Positions 1-10,534 of a DNA stretch of 64,000 nt are shown one piece after another. Each line of letters begins with the position of its first letter. Within the stretch, counting starts at the first letter, position 1. Under the pieces are notes generated by a model. It made no database searches. It was given only the letters and a program-made list of their open reading frames with translations, and was not told the DNA's origin. The DNA is from Saccharibacillus brassicae (GTDB lineage Bacteria > Bacillota > Bacilli > Paenibacillales > Paenibacillaceae): NCBI RefSeq assembly GCF_006542275.1, contig NZ_CP041217.1, forward strand, positions 2,961,501-3,025,500, written 5' to 3'. The position numbers and the translations under genes are program-made.

Positions 1-1
1 C

Positions 2-538
<537 letters not shown>

Positions 539-642
539 TTGGCGTACGATCTATGTAAATGAAAGGAAGCGGAAGGCGTCTGGCATATACAGGGCAGCCC
601 TTTCGCTTTTTTTGCTTCGCAAACCGGAAGGAGGAACACCCG

Positions 643-2331
643 ATGAATCCGAAATGGTGGAAAGAAAGCGTCGTTTACGAGATCTATATCAAAAGCTTCA
701 TGGACGCAAACGGAGACGGGGTCGGCGATCTGGCCGGCGTGCTCTCGAAGCTGGATTATTTGCAGGAACTCGGCATAGACGTGCTGTGGCTGACGCCCGT
801 ATTCGATTCGCCCGACCATGAAGGCGGTTACGATATTCGGGATTACCGGAAAATCATGGACAAGTTCGGCACGATGGACGATTTCGACCGGCTGCTGGAA
901 GAAGCGCACGGCCGCAGCATGAAGATCATGCTGGAGATGCCGCTGAACCATACGTCGAACGAACATCCGTGGTTCGAGCAATCGCGCTCTTCCAAGCAAA
1001 GCGACAAACGCAATTATTATATTTGGCGCGAAGGCCGCGGGTCGGGCTTTCCGAACAACTGGGGTTCGTATTTCGGCGGTTCGGTGTGGGAGTTCGACGC
1101 CGATACCGAAGAATATTATATGCATCTGTACAGCCACCGGCAGCCAAACCTGAACTGGCAGAACGAACAGGTGCGCGAAGAAGCGTACCAAATCGTCAAA
1201 TGGTGGGCGGACAAAGGCGTGGACGGCTTCCATTTCAACTCGATCGCCCACGTCGTCAAGACCGAAGGCCACGACGACGAAGAGACCGGGAATTCGCAGC
1301 ATCTGCCGGTTGAGCGGGCGTATCAGATGTTCTCAAGTCTGGACAAGGTAAACGGAATTGTAAAAAGACTGCATGACGAACTCGGCGCGGACTACGATAT
1401 CGTGGCGATCGGGGAAGCGGCGGGCCTCGATCCGTCGCAGACGCTCGATTCGATCGGCGACGAGCCGGGCCAGGCGAACATGGTGCTCAACTCCGACCAT
1501 ATGCTGCTCAGCCATGCGTCCCAGGGCATCGCGCGCTGGACGACGCAGTCCTGGACGCTGCTCGATATCAAGAACGCCATCAGCCATTGGCAGACCGTGC
1601 TGCACGATCAGGGCTGGAACGCCAACTACCTCGCCGACCACGACCAGCCGCGTTCGGTCTGCCGGTTCGGCCATACGGGCGAATACCGCGAATTGTCGGC
1701 CAAGATGCTGGCGACGCTGCTCATGACGCTCGAAGGCACGCCGTCCATCTATCAGGGCGAAGAACTCGGCATGGTCGGCGGCGTGTTCCGAACGGCGGCC
1801 GATTTCCGCGACGAAGAGACGCTGAACTTCCTCGACCATGCGCGCAAAAGCGGCATGGTCGAAGAAGAAGCGCTCAAGATCGCGAGGCGCAATACCCGCG
1901 ATGCCGGCCGTACGCCGATGCAGTGGGCATCTTCGCCGGGAGCGGGCTTCACGACCGGCGAGCCGTGGATCGGCGTCGCGCCGGATTACGAGGCGATCAA
2001 CGCCGCTTCGGCCGTAGCCGACCCGAATTCGGTCTTCCACTACTACAAGAAGCTGATCGAGCTGCGCAAAGTCAGCCGGACGCTGCTCTACGGCGAATAC
2101 CGCCTGCTGCTGCCGCTCGACAAAGACATCTACGCGTACACGCGCACGTTCGAAGACGAGACGCTGATGATCGTGCTGAACTTTTTCGGCGGCACGCCGA
2201 CGTTCCACTGCCCGGAGCGGCTGTGCGAACGCCCGCGCGAGCTGATCCTCAGCAACTACGAACCCGGCGAAGTGCAGGCGCACACGTTCGAGATGCGGCC
2301 TTATGAGGCGGCGGTGTATCGGTTGGGTTAA
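643..2331 (+). CDS. GH13 alpha-glucosidase-like protein lacking the catalytic nucleophile
   Basis: 562-aa cytoplasmic protein with the fold and length of GH13 subfamily 31 (oligo-1,6-glucosidase, alpha-glucosidase, trehalose-6-P hydrolase). The ATG at 643 is chosen over an in-frame ATG at 559 because GGAAGGAGG lies just before it and WWKESVVYEIY is the family's usual N-terminus. The conserved regions depart from the active pattern. Region I reads LEMPLNH instead of MDLVVNH. Region II reads GFHFNSIA where active members have GFRxDxIN, so the nucleophile Asp is Asn199 and the paired Arg is His197. Region III keeps the acid/base Glu258 (IGEA), and region IV keeps HD with Asp334 (ADHDQPR). Hydrolytic activity by the normal retaining mechanism is therefore unlikely. 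It may be a binding or regulatory pseudoenzyme. The ORF is otherwise intact, which argues against simple decay. Confidence 0.85.
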   Translation: MNPKWWKESVVYEIYIKSFMDANGDGVGDLAGVLSKLDYLQELGIDVLWLTPVFDSPDHEGGYDIRDYRKIMDKFGTMDDFDRLLEEAHGRSMKIMLEMPLNHTSNEHPWFEQSRSSKQSDKRNYYIWREGRGSGFPNNWGSYFGGSVWEFDADTEEYYMHLYSHRQPNLNWQNEQVREEAYQIVKWWADKGVDGFHFNSIAHVVKTEGHDDEETGNSQHLPVERAYQMFSSLDKVNGIVKRLHDELGADYDIVAIGEAAGLDPSQTLDSIGDEPGQANMVLNSDHMLLSHASQGIARWTTQSWTLLDIKNAISHWQTVLHDQGWNANYLADHDQPRSVCRFGHTGEYRELSAKMLATLLMTLEGTPSIYQGEELGMVGGVFRTAADFRDEETLNFLDHARKSGMVEEEALKIARRNTRDAGRTPMQWASSPGAGFTTGEPWIGVAPDYEAINAASAVADPNSVFHYYKKLIELRKVSRTLLYGEYRLLLPLDKDIYAYTRTFEDETLMIVLNFFGGTPTFHCPERLCERPRELILSNYEPGEVQAHTFEMRPYEAAVYRLG

Positions 2332-2362
2332 GGGATTACGAGTGAACAGCAATCCTTTGCGA

Positions 2363-2410
2363 GACCGGAAAGACCGGAAAGACCGGAAAGACCGGAAAGA
2401 CCGGGAAAAT
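2363..2410. repeat. 9-bp tandem repeat after the GH13 stop
   Basis: About five consecutive copies of GACCGGAAA, the last slightly degenerate, beginning about 30 bases after the stop codon of the GH13 gene and before its terminator. Confidence 0.85.
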
Positions 2411-2440
2411 CAGATAAACGCAAGTCGGTAACAGCGAAAA

Positions 2441-2482
2441 GGCTGCGGCAGCAGGAGTACCCTGCGGACGCGGCCTTTTTTT
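2441..2482 (+). terminator. Rho-independent terminator of the GH13 gene
   Basis: GGCTGCG pairs with CGCGGCC (one G-U) around an inner GCAGG/CCTGC stem, followed by seven T residues. Confidence 0.8.
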
Positions 2483-2506
2483 GCGGAGTTGGATCGTCTT
2501 GTCCGG

Positions 2507-2694
2507 TTCTAACGAATCGTCACATCGCTAAATGCCTATTTTTGATCCAATAGAAGTTCTAACGAATCGTCGAAGCGCTATTCTGCCGTTTGAGTGGAAA
2601 AGAAGGCTTGTGTGCCGAAATAGCGTGCTGAGGATTCGTTGGTTTTTAAAAATAAGCCAAAATCGTGAAATAGCGTTTGTACGATTCGTTAACT
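2507..2694. repeat. Array of four 27-bp elements, two in each orientation
   Basis: The element reads GAAATAGCGTTTGTACGATT followed by CGTTAAC. Copies at about 2507-2533 and 2557-2583 run on the minus strand, copies at 2617-2643 and 2667-2693 on the plus strand. Centres are spaced about 50, 60 and 50 bases. A 74-codon open frame across this region has no ribosome site and is not considered real. Confidence 0.75.
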
Positions 2695-2752
2695 GTTCAG
2701 GCAGCGCTCATCACTCGATTATTAATACAAATATTAATGATTCATATAAGAA

Positions 2753-2781
2753 TTGACTTGTACGGACATGCGTGATACATT
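2753..2781 (+). promoter_or_regulatory. Promoter with AraR-like operator before the first GH51 gene
   Basis: TTGACT (2753-2758), a 17-bp spacer and TACATT (2776-2781) form a sigma-A type promoter. The spacer holds ACTTGTACGGACATGC (2756-2771), which matches 11 of 16 positions of the Bacillus subtilis AraR operator ATTTGTACGTACAAAT as I recall it. Binding there would block RNA polymerase, so arabinose-responsive repression is inferred. Confidence 0.55.
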
Positions 2782-2868
2782 GGGTGCGTAAAGGTTCTTC
2801 CGCCCGCGAAGACGGCATCGGAGCACGGAAAAGGCTCATCCGGATTAGCGGTTCGACATGAATTGTAA

Positions 2869-4446
<1,578 letters not shown>

Positions 4447-4454
4447 TCGCGCCC

Positions 4455-4530
4455 GGCAAGGCAGGGCAAGGCAGGGCAAGGCAGGGCAAGGCAAGGCAGG
4501 GCAAGGCAGGGCAAGGCAAGGCAGGAATAG
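4455..4530. repeat. 10-bp tandem repeat after the first GH51 stop
   Basis: Seven or so copies of GCAAGGCAGG, some shortened to GCAAG, start eight bases after the stop codon. A further short copy lies at 4617-4631. The C-rich opposite strand gives long but spurious open frames. Confidence 0.9.
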
Positions 4531-4572
4531 CTGCAAGGATCGGGTAAGGCCGAGCCGGCAGCGGGTAAGATC

Positions 4573-4616
4573 GCGCGGGATACGGTTTTCCGGATCGGGA
4601 AACCGTATCCCTGCGC
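4573..4616. other. Long stem-loop downstream of the first GH51 gene
   Basis: GGGATACGGTTTTCC (4577-4591) pairs with GGGAAACCGTATCCC (4597-4611) around a 5-base loop. The stem extends by GCGC/GCGC on the flanks with one bulged T, about 19 pairs in all. No U-tract follows, so it is not a typical terminator; it may stabilise the mRNA 3' end. Confidence 0.7.
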
Positions 4617-4747
4617 GGCAAGGCAGGGCAGGAACAGGGAACAGGCCGGCAATCGTTTCGGATCACGCGAAGCGCTGCGGGCATATTCCCGTTGTTCTGC
4701 GCCGGTAAAACCGAGCAGCCGCTCAGATGGCGTATCCGGCTCGGCGC

Positions 4748-5000
4748 GAAATGTTGATGTAAGGACCATATTTTCAGCCAAAATGGCTCAAACAGCATGC
4801 TCGGCGCGAAATGTTGACCTAATGCTCACATTTTGCAGGGAAAACGACGGTTTTGGCAGAAATGTTGCTGTAATGATCACATTTTCGGACCAAAAGCCGC
4901 TCAAACAGCGTATTTGGCTTAAAATGTTGACTGAATGCTCACATTTTGCGGAAAAGGCTGCGGTTTTGGAGGAAATGTTGACGAAAAGACTACATTTTCA
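4748..5000. repeat. Array of five AAATGTTG...CACATTTT dyads
   Basis: Copies of roughly GAAATGTTGACCTAATGCTC followed by ACATTTT start near 4748, 4808, 4859, 4921 and 4972, that is at steps of 60, 51, 62 and 51 bases. The outer arms AAATGT/ACATTT are inverted. A 134-codon open frame over this array has no ribosome site and is not accepted as a gene. Confidence 0.8.
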
Positions 5001-5044
5001 GCCGCCCGCTTATTTGGCTCGGCAGGAACGGCTGAACTCTTTTC

Positions 5045-5120
5045 GCAAAAAGGCACAAAGAAGCACAAAGAGGCAAAAAGAAACACAAAGAGGCACAAAG
5101 AAGTACAAAAAGGCACATAG
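5045..5120. repeat. Degenerate 10-bp purine-rich tandem repeat
   Basis: Seven imperfect copies of AAAGAGGCAC between the dyad array and the operator of the second GH51 gene. Confidence 0.75.
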
Positions 5121-5168
5121 CGGAACACTCAGGCGCACGGCTCGGACGTTTGCTCTCATCAGACGATC

Positions 5169-5193
5169 AAAGGTACGTACAAGTTAACATAAT
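5169..5193 (+). promoter_or_regulatory. AraR-like operator and -10 box before the second GH51 gene
   Basis: AAAGGTACGTACAAGT (5169-5184) contains the perfect palindrome GTACGTAC and matches 12 of 16 positions of the Bacillus AraR operator as recalled. CATAAT (5188-5193) follows three bases later as a possible -10, the same geometry as before the first GH51 gene. I see no good -35. Confidence 0.5.
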
Positions 5194-5226
5194 ATCCCGC
5201 AGGGGATCGCCAGGGAGGCATTTTTC

Positions 5227-6711
5227 ATGACAAAGGCATCGGTAATCGTTAACGCGGACGTGACGCTCGGCAAGATCGACCGCAATATCTACGGACAGTT
5301 CGCGGAGCATCTGGGGCGCTGCATCTACGAAGGCATGTGGGTCGGGGAAGATTCGGAGACGCCGAATATCGACGGTATCCGCAAAGACGTGCTGCAGGCG
5401 CTCAAAAACCTCAGCATTCCGGTTCTGCGCTGGCCGGGAGGCTGTTTTGCCGACGAATATCATTGGAAAGACGGCGTAGGCCCGCGCGAAGGACGCGCCC
5501 GGATGGTCAATACGCATTGGGGTGGCGTGGTGGAGAACAATCATTTTGGCACGCATGAGTTTTTCCGGCTGTGCGAGCTGCTGGAGACCGAACCGTATAT
5601 TTGCGGCAACGTGGGCAGCGGATCGGTGCAGGAGATGTCCGAATGGGTCGAGTACATGACGTTCGACGGCGAATCGCCGATGGCGAAATGGCGTCAGGAG
5701 AACGGGCAGGACAAGCCGTGGAAACTGAAATATTTCGGCGTCGGCAACGAAAACTGGGGCTGCGGCGGCAACATGCGCGCGGAGTATTACGCCGACGAAT
5801 ATCGCCGCTACCAGACGTATTCGCGCAATTACGGCGACAACAAGCTGTTCAAGATCGCGGGCGGACCGAACGTCGACGATTACCATTGGACGGAAGTGCT
5901 GATGCGCGAAGCGGGCCGCCACATGGACGGGCTCAGCCTGCATTATTACACGATGGAAGGCAGCTGGGAAGAGAAAAAATCGGCGCTCGGCTTCGACGAG
6001 AACGGCTGGTTCGAAGTGATGAAAAAGTCGCTGCACATGGATGAGCTCATTACCCGCCACACGACGATCATGGACAAGTACGATCCGGAGAAAAGAGTGG
6101 CGCTGATCGTGGACGAGTGGGGCACGTGGTTCCTGAGCGAGCCGGGCACCAATCCGGGCTTCCTGTACCAGCAAAATTCGCTGCGCGACGCGCTGGTCGC
6201 CGGGCTGCACCTGCATATTTTCCACAACCATCACGAACGCGTCAAAATGACGAATATCGCGCAGATGGTCAACGTGCTGCAGGCGATGATTCTGACCCAA
6301 GGCGACAAAATGCTGCTTACGCCGACGTATCACGTGTTCGAAATGTTCAAGGTGCACCAGGATGCAGACGTGCTGCAAATGGCCGTGGAGACGCCCAATT
6401 ACGAACTGAACGGCGATTCGATCCCGCAGGTCAGCGTCTCCGCTTCGCGCAAAAACGGCGCCGTGCATATCAGCCTGTGCAACGTCAGCCCGACGGCAGG
6501 CAGCAGCCTGACGCTTGACTTGCGCGGCATCGGAGCCGAAGGCGCGGTAAGCGGACGCGTTCTGACAGCAGGCCGCATGGACGCGCACAATACGTTCGAG
6601 CAGCCGGACACGATCGCGCCGCAGCCGTTCGAGAACTTCAAGCGCGAAGGCAGCAGTCTCAACGTGGAGCTGCCGCCGATGTCGGTGACAGTCCTGACGA
6701 TTCAGGGTTAA
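5227..6711 (+). CDS. Alpha-L-arabinofuranosidase, GH51 (second paralogue)
   Basis: 494-aa intracellular GH51 enzyme releasing L-arabinose from arabino-oligosaccharides. ATG at 5227 has AGGGAGG eight bases before it. It shows [18 protein letters not shown] at the N-terminus, the acid/base Glu175 in [11 protein letters not shown] and the nucleophile Glu297 in IVDEWGTWF, followed by the C-terminal beta-sandwich. It is clearly diverged from the GH51 enzyme at 2899-4446, being closer to the AbfB/Abf2 type, so the two probably split linear and branched substrates; that division is inference. The next gene, an alpha-galactosidase, starts 62 bases later without a terminator between, so they are likely co-transcribed. 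Confidence 0.93.
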   Translation: MTKASVIVNADVTLGKIDRNIYGQFAEHLGRCIYEGMWVGEDSETPNIDGIRKDVLQALKNLSIPVLRWPGGCFADEYHWKDGVGPREGRARMVNTHWGGVVENNHFGTHEFFRLCELLETEPYICGNVGSGSVQEMSEWVEYMTFDGESPMAKWRQENGQDKPWKLKYFGVGNENWGCGGNMRAEYYADEYRRYQTYSRNYGDNKLFKIAGGPNVDDYHWTEVLMREAGRHMDGLSLHYYTMEGSWEEKKSALGFDENGWFEVMKKSLHMDELITRHTTIMDKYDPEKRVALIVDEWGTWFLSEPGTNPGFLYQQNSLRDALVAGLHLHIFHNHHERVKMTNIAQMVNVLQAMILTQGDKMLLTPTYHVFEMFKVHQDADVLQMAVETPNYELNGDSIPQVSVSASRKNGAVHISLCNVSPTAGSSLTLDLRGIGAEGAVSGRVLTAGRMDAHNTFEQPDTIAPQPFENFKREGSSLNVELPPMSVTVLTIQG

Positions 6712-6773
6712 GCGCAAGACGGCAGGGCAAGAGGACAGGCCAACAAGCAGCACGCAAAGGAGGAGACCTCGCA

Positions 6774-8075
6774 ATGAAGCATCATGCTTACGCGCAGACG
6801 CCGCCGCTCGGCTGGAACAGCTGGGACTGCTACGGCGCAAGCGTTACGGAAGAAGAGGTGCGCGGCAACGCGGACTATATGGCGGAACATCTCAAAGCCC
6901 ACGGCTGGGAATACGTCGTCGTCGATATTCAATGGTACGAACCGGGCGCGTATTCTTCGCGCTACCGGCCGTTCGTGCCGCTGGAGATGGATGAATATTC
7001 CCGCCTGATGCCGGCGACGAACCGGTTTCCTTCGGCGGAAGGCGGCGGCGGATTCCGGGAACTGGCGGATTACGTGCACGGGCTGGGGCTCAAGTTCGGT
7101 ATCCATATCATGCGCGGCATCCCGCGGCAGGCGGTACATGCCGATACGAAGATTCTCGGCACGGACGTCACCGCCCGGCAGATCGCGCATCCCAATTCGA
7201 TCTGTCCGTGGAACACGGACATGTACGGCGTCGATCCGGCGCAGGAAGGCGCCCAGGCGTACTACGATTCGCTGTTCGAGCTGTACGCGCAGTGGGGCGT
7301 CGACTACGTCAAAGTCGACGATATCGCCGATTCGCGCCTGTACGGCTACCACGAAGGCGAAGTCGAACTGATCCGCCGCGCGATCGACGGCTGCGGCCGC
7401 GACATGGTGCTGAGCCTGTCGCCGGGGCCGGCGCACGTCGACCGGGCCGAGCATTTGATCGGGCATGCCAATCTGTGGCGCATGACCGACGATTATTGGG
7501 ACCATTGGTTCCTGCTGCGCGGCATGTTCGAACGCTGCGAAGCCTGGGCGCCGCACGTCGGTCCGGGGCATTTCCCGGACTGCGACATGCTGCCGCTCGG
7601 TCGGATCGGCATTCGCAGCGTCGACGGCGGGGACGAAGACCGCCTGACGCGCTTTACCCGCGATGAGCAGGTCACGATGATGACCTTGTGGAGCCTGTTC
7701 CGCTCGCCGCTCATGTTCGGCGGCGAACTGCGCAGCAACGACGAGTGGACCCTGTCGCTGCTCACCAACGACGAAGTGCTGGCCGTCTCGCGGGACGGCC
7801 ATGAACCGCGCCCGCTGCCGCGGCGCGCCGGCGATCCGGACAGTGTCCGGATCTGGACTTCGCGCCGCCCGGACGGCGGCTTGAACGTGGGCCTGTTCAA
7901 TCTCGGCGACGAACCCGCCGAGATCGCATTGGCCCTTGGCGAGATTGCGTCCGCGCCGGATGCGCGCGTCCGCGATCTCTGGGCGCGGCAAAGCGAAGCC
8001 GCGCCGGAAGGCATGCTTCGGGCGCAGCTCCCGCCGCACGGCAGCCGCCTGTTCGCGGTGTCGGCGGCGGAGTAA
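6774..8075 (+). CDS. Alpha-galactosidase, GH27
   Basis: 433-aa cytoplasmic glycosidase expected to cleave terminal alpha-1,6-galactose from galactomannan fragments or raffinose-type sugars. AAAGGAGGAG stands just before the ATG. The family opening TPPLGWNSWDCYG is present. KVDDIADSRL carries the nucleophile (Asp182), and RMTDDYWDHW carries the acid/base Asp candidate. FRSPLMFGGELRSND precedes the C-terminal beta domain (from about residue 330), which ends in a GSRLFAV strand. It is the last gene of the inferred GH51-GH27 operon. A beta-L-arabinopyranosidase specificity, known in some GH27 members, would also fit the arabinose context and cannot be excluded. Confidence 0.88.
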   Translation: MKHHAYAQTPPLGWNSWDCYGASVTEEEVRGNADYMAEHLKAHGWEYVVVDIQWYEPGAYSSRYRPFVPLEMDEYSRLMPATNRFPSAEGGGGFRELADYVHGLGLKFGIHIMRGIPRQAVHADTKILGTDVTARQIAHPNSICPWNTDMYGVDPAQEGAQAYYDSLFELYAQWGVDYVKVDDIADSRLYGYHEGEVELIRRAIDGCGRDMVLSLSPGPAHVDRAEHLIGHANLWRMTDDYWDHWFLLRGMFERCEAWAPHVGPGHFPDCDMLPLGRIGIRSVDGGDEDRLTRFTRDEQVTMMTLWSLFRSPLMFGGELRSNDEWTLSLLTNDEVLAVSRDGHEPRPLPRRAGDPDSVRIWTSRRPDGGLNVGLFNLGDEPAEIALALGEIASAPDARVRDLWARQSEAAPEGMLRAQLPPHGSRLFAVSAAE

Positions 8076-8100
8076 CGCCGCCGACCGGCCGCGGCTGCTC

Positions 8101-8160
8101 TTGCCCGCGCGCCGAAGCAAGCGCCCCGCCCTTGCCCGCGCGCCGAAGCAGGCGCCCCGC
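8101..8160. repeat. Two 29-bp direct repeats after the GH27 stop
   Basis: Copies at 8101-8129 and 8132-8160, both starting TTGCCCGCGCGCCGAAGCA, differ at one position. Confidence 0.9.
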
Positions 8161-8209
8161 ATCGCCCTTCCCGCCCCTTCGGCGCCCACACCGCCGCCTC
8201 CAAGCGGCC

Positions 8210-8247
8210 AGCCTCCCATTCCGCCCCCGGCGGACGGGAGGCTTTTT
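8210..8247 (+). terminator. Terminator of the GH51-GH27 operon
   Basis: AGCCTCCC pairs with GGGAGGCT, followed by five T residues. Confidence 0.85.
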
Positions 8248-8413
8248 CTCATTTTTTTTCATACCGATATTCTATTGCCCGATATTCGCTCCGATTTTTT
8301 GTTCGAATTTTAGCGATCTCCCTTTTAAGCTTGCTCTATAGCGGGTATATCTTACACACGATAGGACTTTCTTTTCGGAAGCCGCTTCATAATATTCGAT
8401 TTTCCTTCTACTC

Positions 8414-8443
8414 TCATTCAATTTTCATTCAACTTTCATTCAA
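8414..8443 (+). promoter_or_regulatory. Three TCATTCAA repeats on an 11-bp period
   Basis: TCATTCAA occurs at 8414, 8425 and 8436, exactly 11 bases apart, about 100 bases before the interrupted GH13 gene. One-turn direct repeats are typical of response-regulator or AraC-family sites. The rest of 8248-8542 is AT-rich, with no other recognisable element. Confidence 0.4.
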
Positions 8444-8542
8444 CGTGTATTTCATTTGACGCCGTCCTTTTTTTCGCAGCCCGTTCCTGCACCGATCGAT
8501 CTCTATCCATTCACTCCACCTTCAGAAAGGGGAAGCCCCTAC

Positions 8543-10273
8543 ATGCAGCACGAATCATGGAAAGAAAAAGTCGTTTATCAGGTATTTCCTCGCAGTTTTC
8601 AGGATTCGAACGGAGACGGCAGCGGCGATCTGCCGGGCATCGTGTCGCGGCTGGACTATATTCGCTCGATCGGGGTCGATACGATCTGGCTGAGTCCGGT
8701 CTACGAGTCGCCGCGCGTCGATCAGGGCTACGATATTCGCAACCACCGCGAAATCGATCCCCTGATGGGCACGATGGAAGACTGGGAAGAGCTGCTGCGG
8801 GAGACACATGCGCGCGGCATGGACCTGTGGATGGACCTCGTTCTGAACCACACGTCCGACCAGCATCGCTAGTTCAAGCAGTCCATCGCTTCCAAAGACA
8901 ATCCGTACCGCGATTACTACATCTGGCGTCCGGGTGAAGCGGACGGCGGACCGCCGAACAACTGGACGTCCTACCTCGGCGGCAGCGCCTGGGAATACGA
9001 CGAAGCGAGCGGCGAATATTATTTGCATCTGTACAACAAGCGGCAGCCCGACCTCAACTGGGACAACCCCAAAGTGCGCGAAGAGATTCAGGCTCTGGTC
9101 CGCTACTGGCTGGACAAAGGCGTGGACGGCTTCCGGCTGGACGCGATCAACGTCGTCTCCAAAGACCACCGGCTGCCCGACACGGACGAGAGCAAGCTCG
9201 AAGGCAGCGGCTACAAGCATTTCAAGAACGGTCCCCACGTGCACGAGTATTTGCGGGAGCTGAACGAGAAAGGCTTTTCGCACAAAGAAGGCACGGTCAC
9301 GGTAGGCGAAGCTTCAATGGTCTCGATGGACGACGTGGCGCGTTATACCGACCCCGACCGGCAGGAGCTGAGCATGATCTTCATGATGGAATCGCCGAGC
9401 ATCGGGACCGATCCGAACGACTCGTTCAAGGAACGGGACTGGAAGCTGCCGGAGCTCAAGGAGATCGTGGCGAGATGGGAAAAAGAACTGCTGAACCGCG
9501 GCTGGTTCGGCCTGTTCGCGAGCAACCACGATCATCCGCGCATGGTGTCCAGCTTCGGCCACGACGGGCAGTACCGCGTCGAATCGGCCAAGATGCTCGC
9601 CACGCTCGTGCATACGCTGTGGGGCACGCCGTTTATCTATCAGGGCGAAGAGATCGGCATGACGAATTATCCGTTCGAGTCGGTCGATCAGCTGGACGAC
9701 CAGATGGCGCGGCATTATTACGAATCCCGCACGGCGCAGGGCGAAGATCCGAAGGAAGTGGAGCGACGCGTGCTGGAAGGTACGCGCGACCACGCGCGCA
9801 CGCCGATGCAGTGGACCGACGGCGAGCAGGCGGGCTTTACGGACGGCGGCGAGCCGTGGATGCCGGTCAATCCCAACCATCGCGAGATCAACGTGCAGGC
9901 GCAGGAGAACGATCCGGATTCCGTCCTCAACTATTACCGCAGCCTGATCGCCCTGCGCCGCGAACATGCGGACGTGATCGTCCACGGCGAATACGCGTCG
10001 CTGCTGGAAGAACATGAGCAGGTGTTCGCTTACGTGCGCCGGAACGAGACAAGCCAGGGCTTGGTGCTGCTGAATTTTTCGGACCGGGAAGCGGAGTTCG
10101 AACTGCCGGACGATATCGGCGTCTGCCTCGATTCGGCGTATCGGCTGCTCGGCAATTATGCGGCGGACGACGGAGCGGAAGCGGGCAGCGGCGCGGCCGG
10201 AGGCGTTCCGCGCACGCTGCGTCCGTACGAAGCGTTGATCTTCGGGGGACTGAAGCCTGCTCCGGGCAAATAA
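8543..10273 (+). pseudogene. Oligo-1,6-glucosidase (GH13) interrupted by one TAG codon
   Basis: Full frame of 577 codons with a single in-frame TAG at codon 110 (8870-8872). The family has Trp here (H-x-W-F), so TGG has become TAG. Everything else looks functional: an AAAGGGGAA ribosome site, WKEKVVYQVFPRSF at the N-terminus, region I MDLVLNHTSDQH, nucleophile Asp200 in GFRLDAIN, acid/base Glu256 in TVGEAS, Asp330 in SNHDHPR, and the IYQGEEIGM segment. An intact product would hydrolyse isomaltose-type alpha-1,6-glucosides. Translation would now stop at 109 residues unless the codon is read through. Restart is possible but would lack the first barrel strands. A base-call error is the main alternative to a true nonsense mutation. 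Confidence 0.88.
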
Positions 10274-10432
10274 ACGTGCAAAGGCGGCGCCGCGCGGGCA
10301 TCGGGCTTCCCTGATCGAACGAATCGGAGCGTAACGGAGGGGTCCGGTCCGTCCCGTCTGTATGCAATAAAATTACCAGTCGTTTACACCTATATTTTTC
10401 CTCTAATTTTCTTTTATTATTCTATTACCGTT

Positions 10433-10497
10433 ATGTCGAATCGTGACGATATATAGGAAGAATTCGATGATATTCATGTCGAATTATGATAATAATA
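10433..10497 (+). promoter_or_regulatory. AT-rich regulatory region with a repeated ATGTCGAAT motif
   Basis: ATGTCGAATCGTGACGATAT (10433) and ATGTCGAATTATGATAATAA (10476) lie 43 bases apart in the AT-rich leader of the metalloprotease-like gene. TATGAT at 10485-10490 could be a -10 box. Binding of a regulator to the repeat is inference only. Confidence 0.3.
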
Positions 10498-10534
10498 GAA
10501 GAAAATTGTCGTTATTACAGAGGAGGATGAAATC

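Noticed and set aside
559..642. Upstream ATG of the first GH13 gene
   Set aside because: Adds 28 residues foreign to the family; the strong GGAAGGAGG site points to 643.
2532..2756. 74-codon open frame before the first GH51 gene
   Set aside because: It lies wholly within the four-copy repeat array and the promoter.
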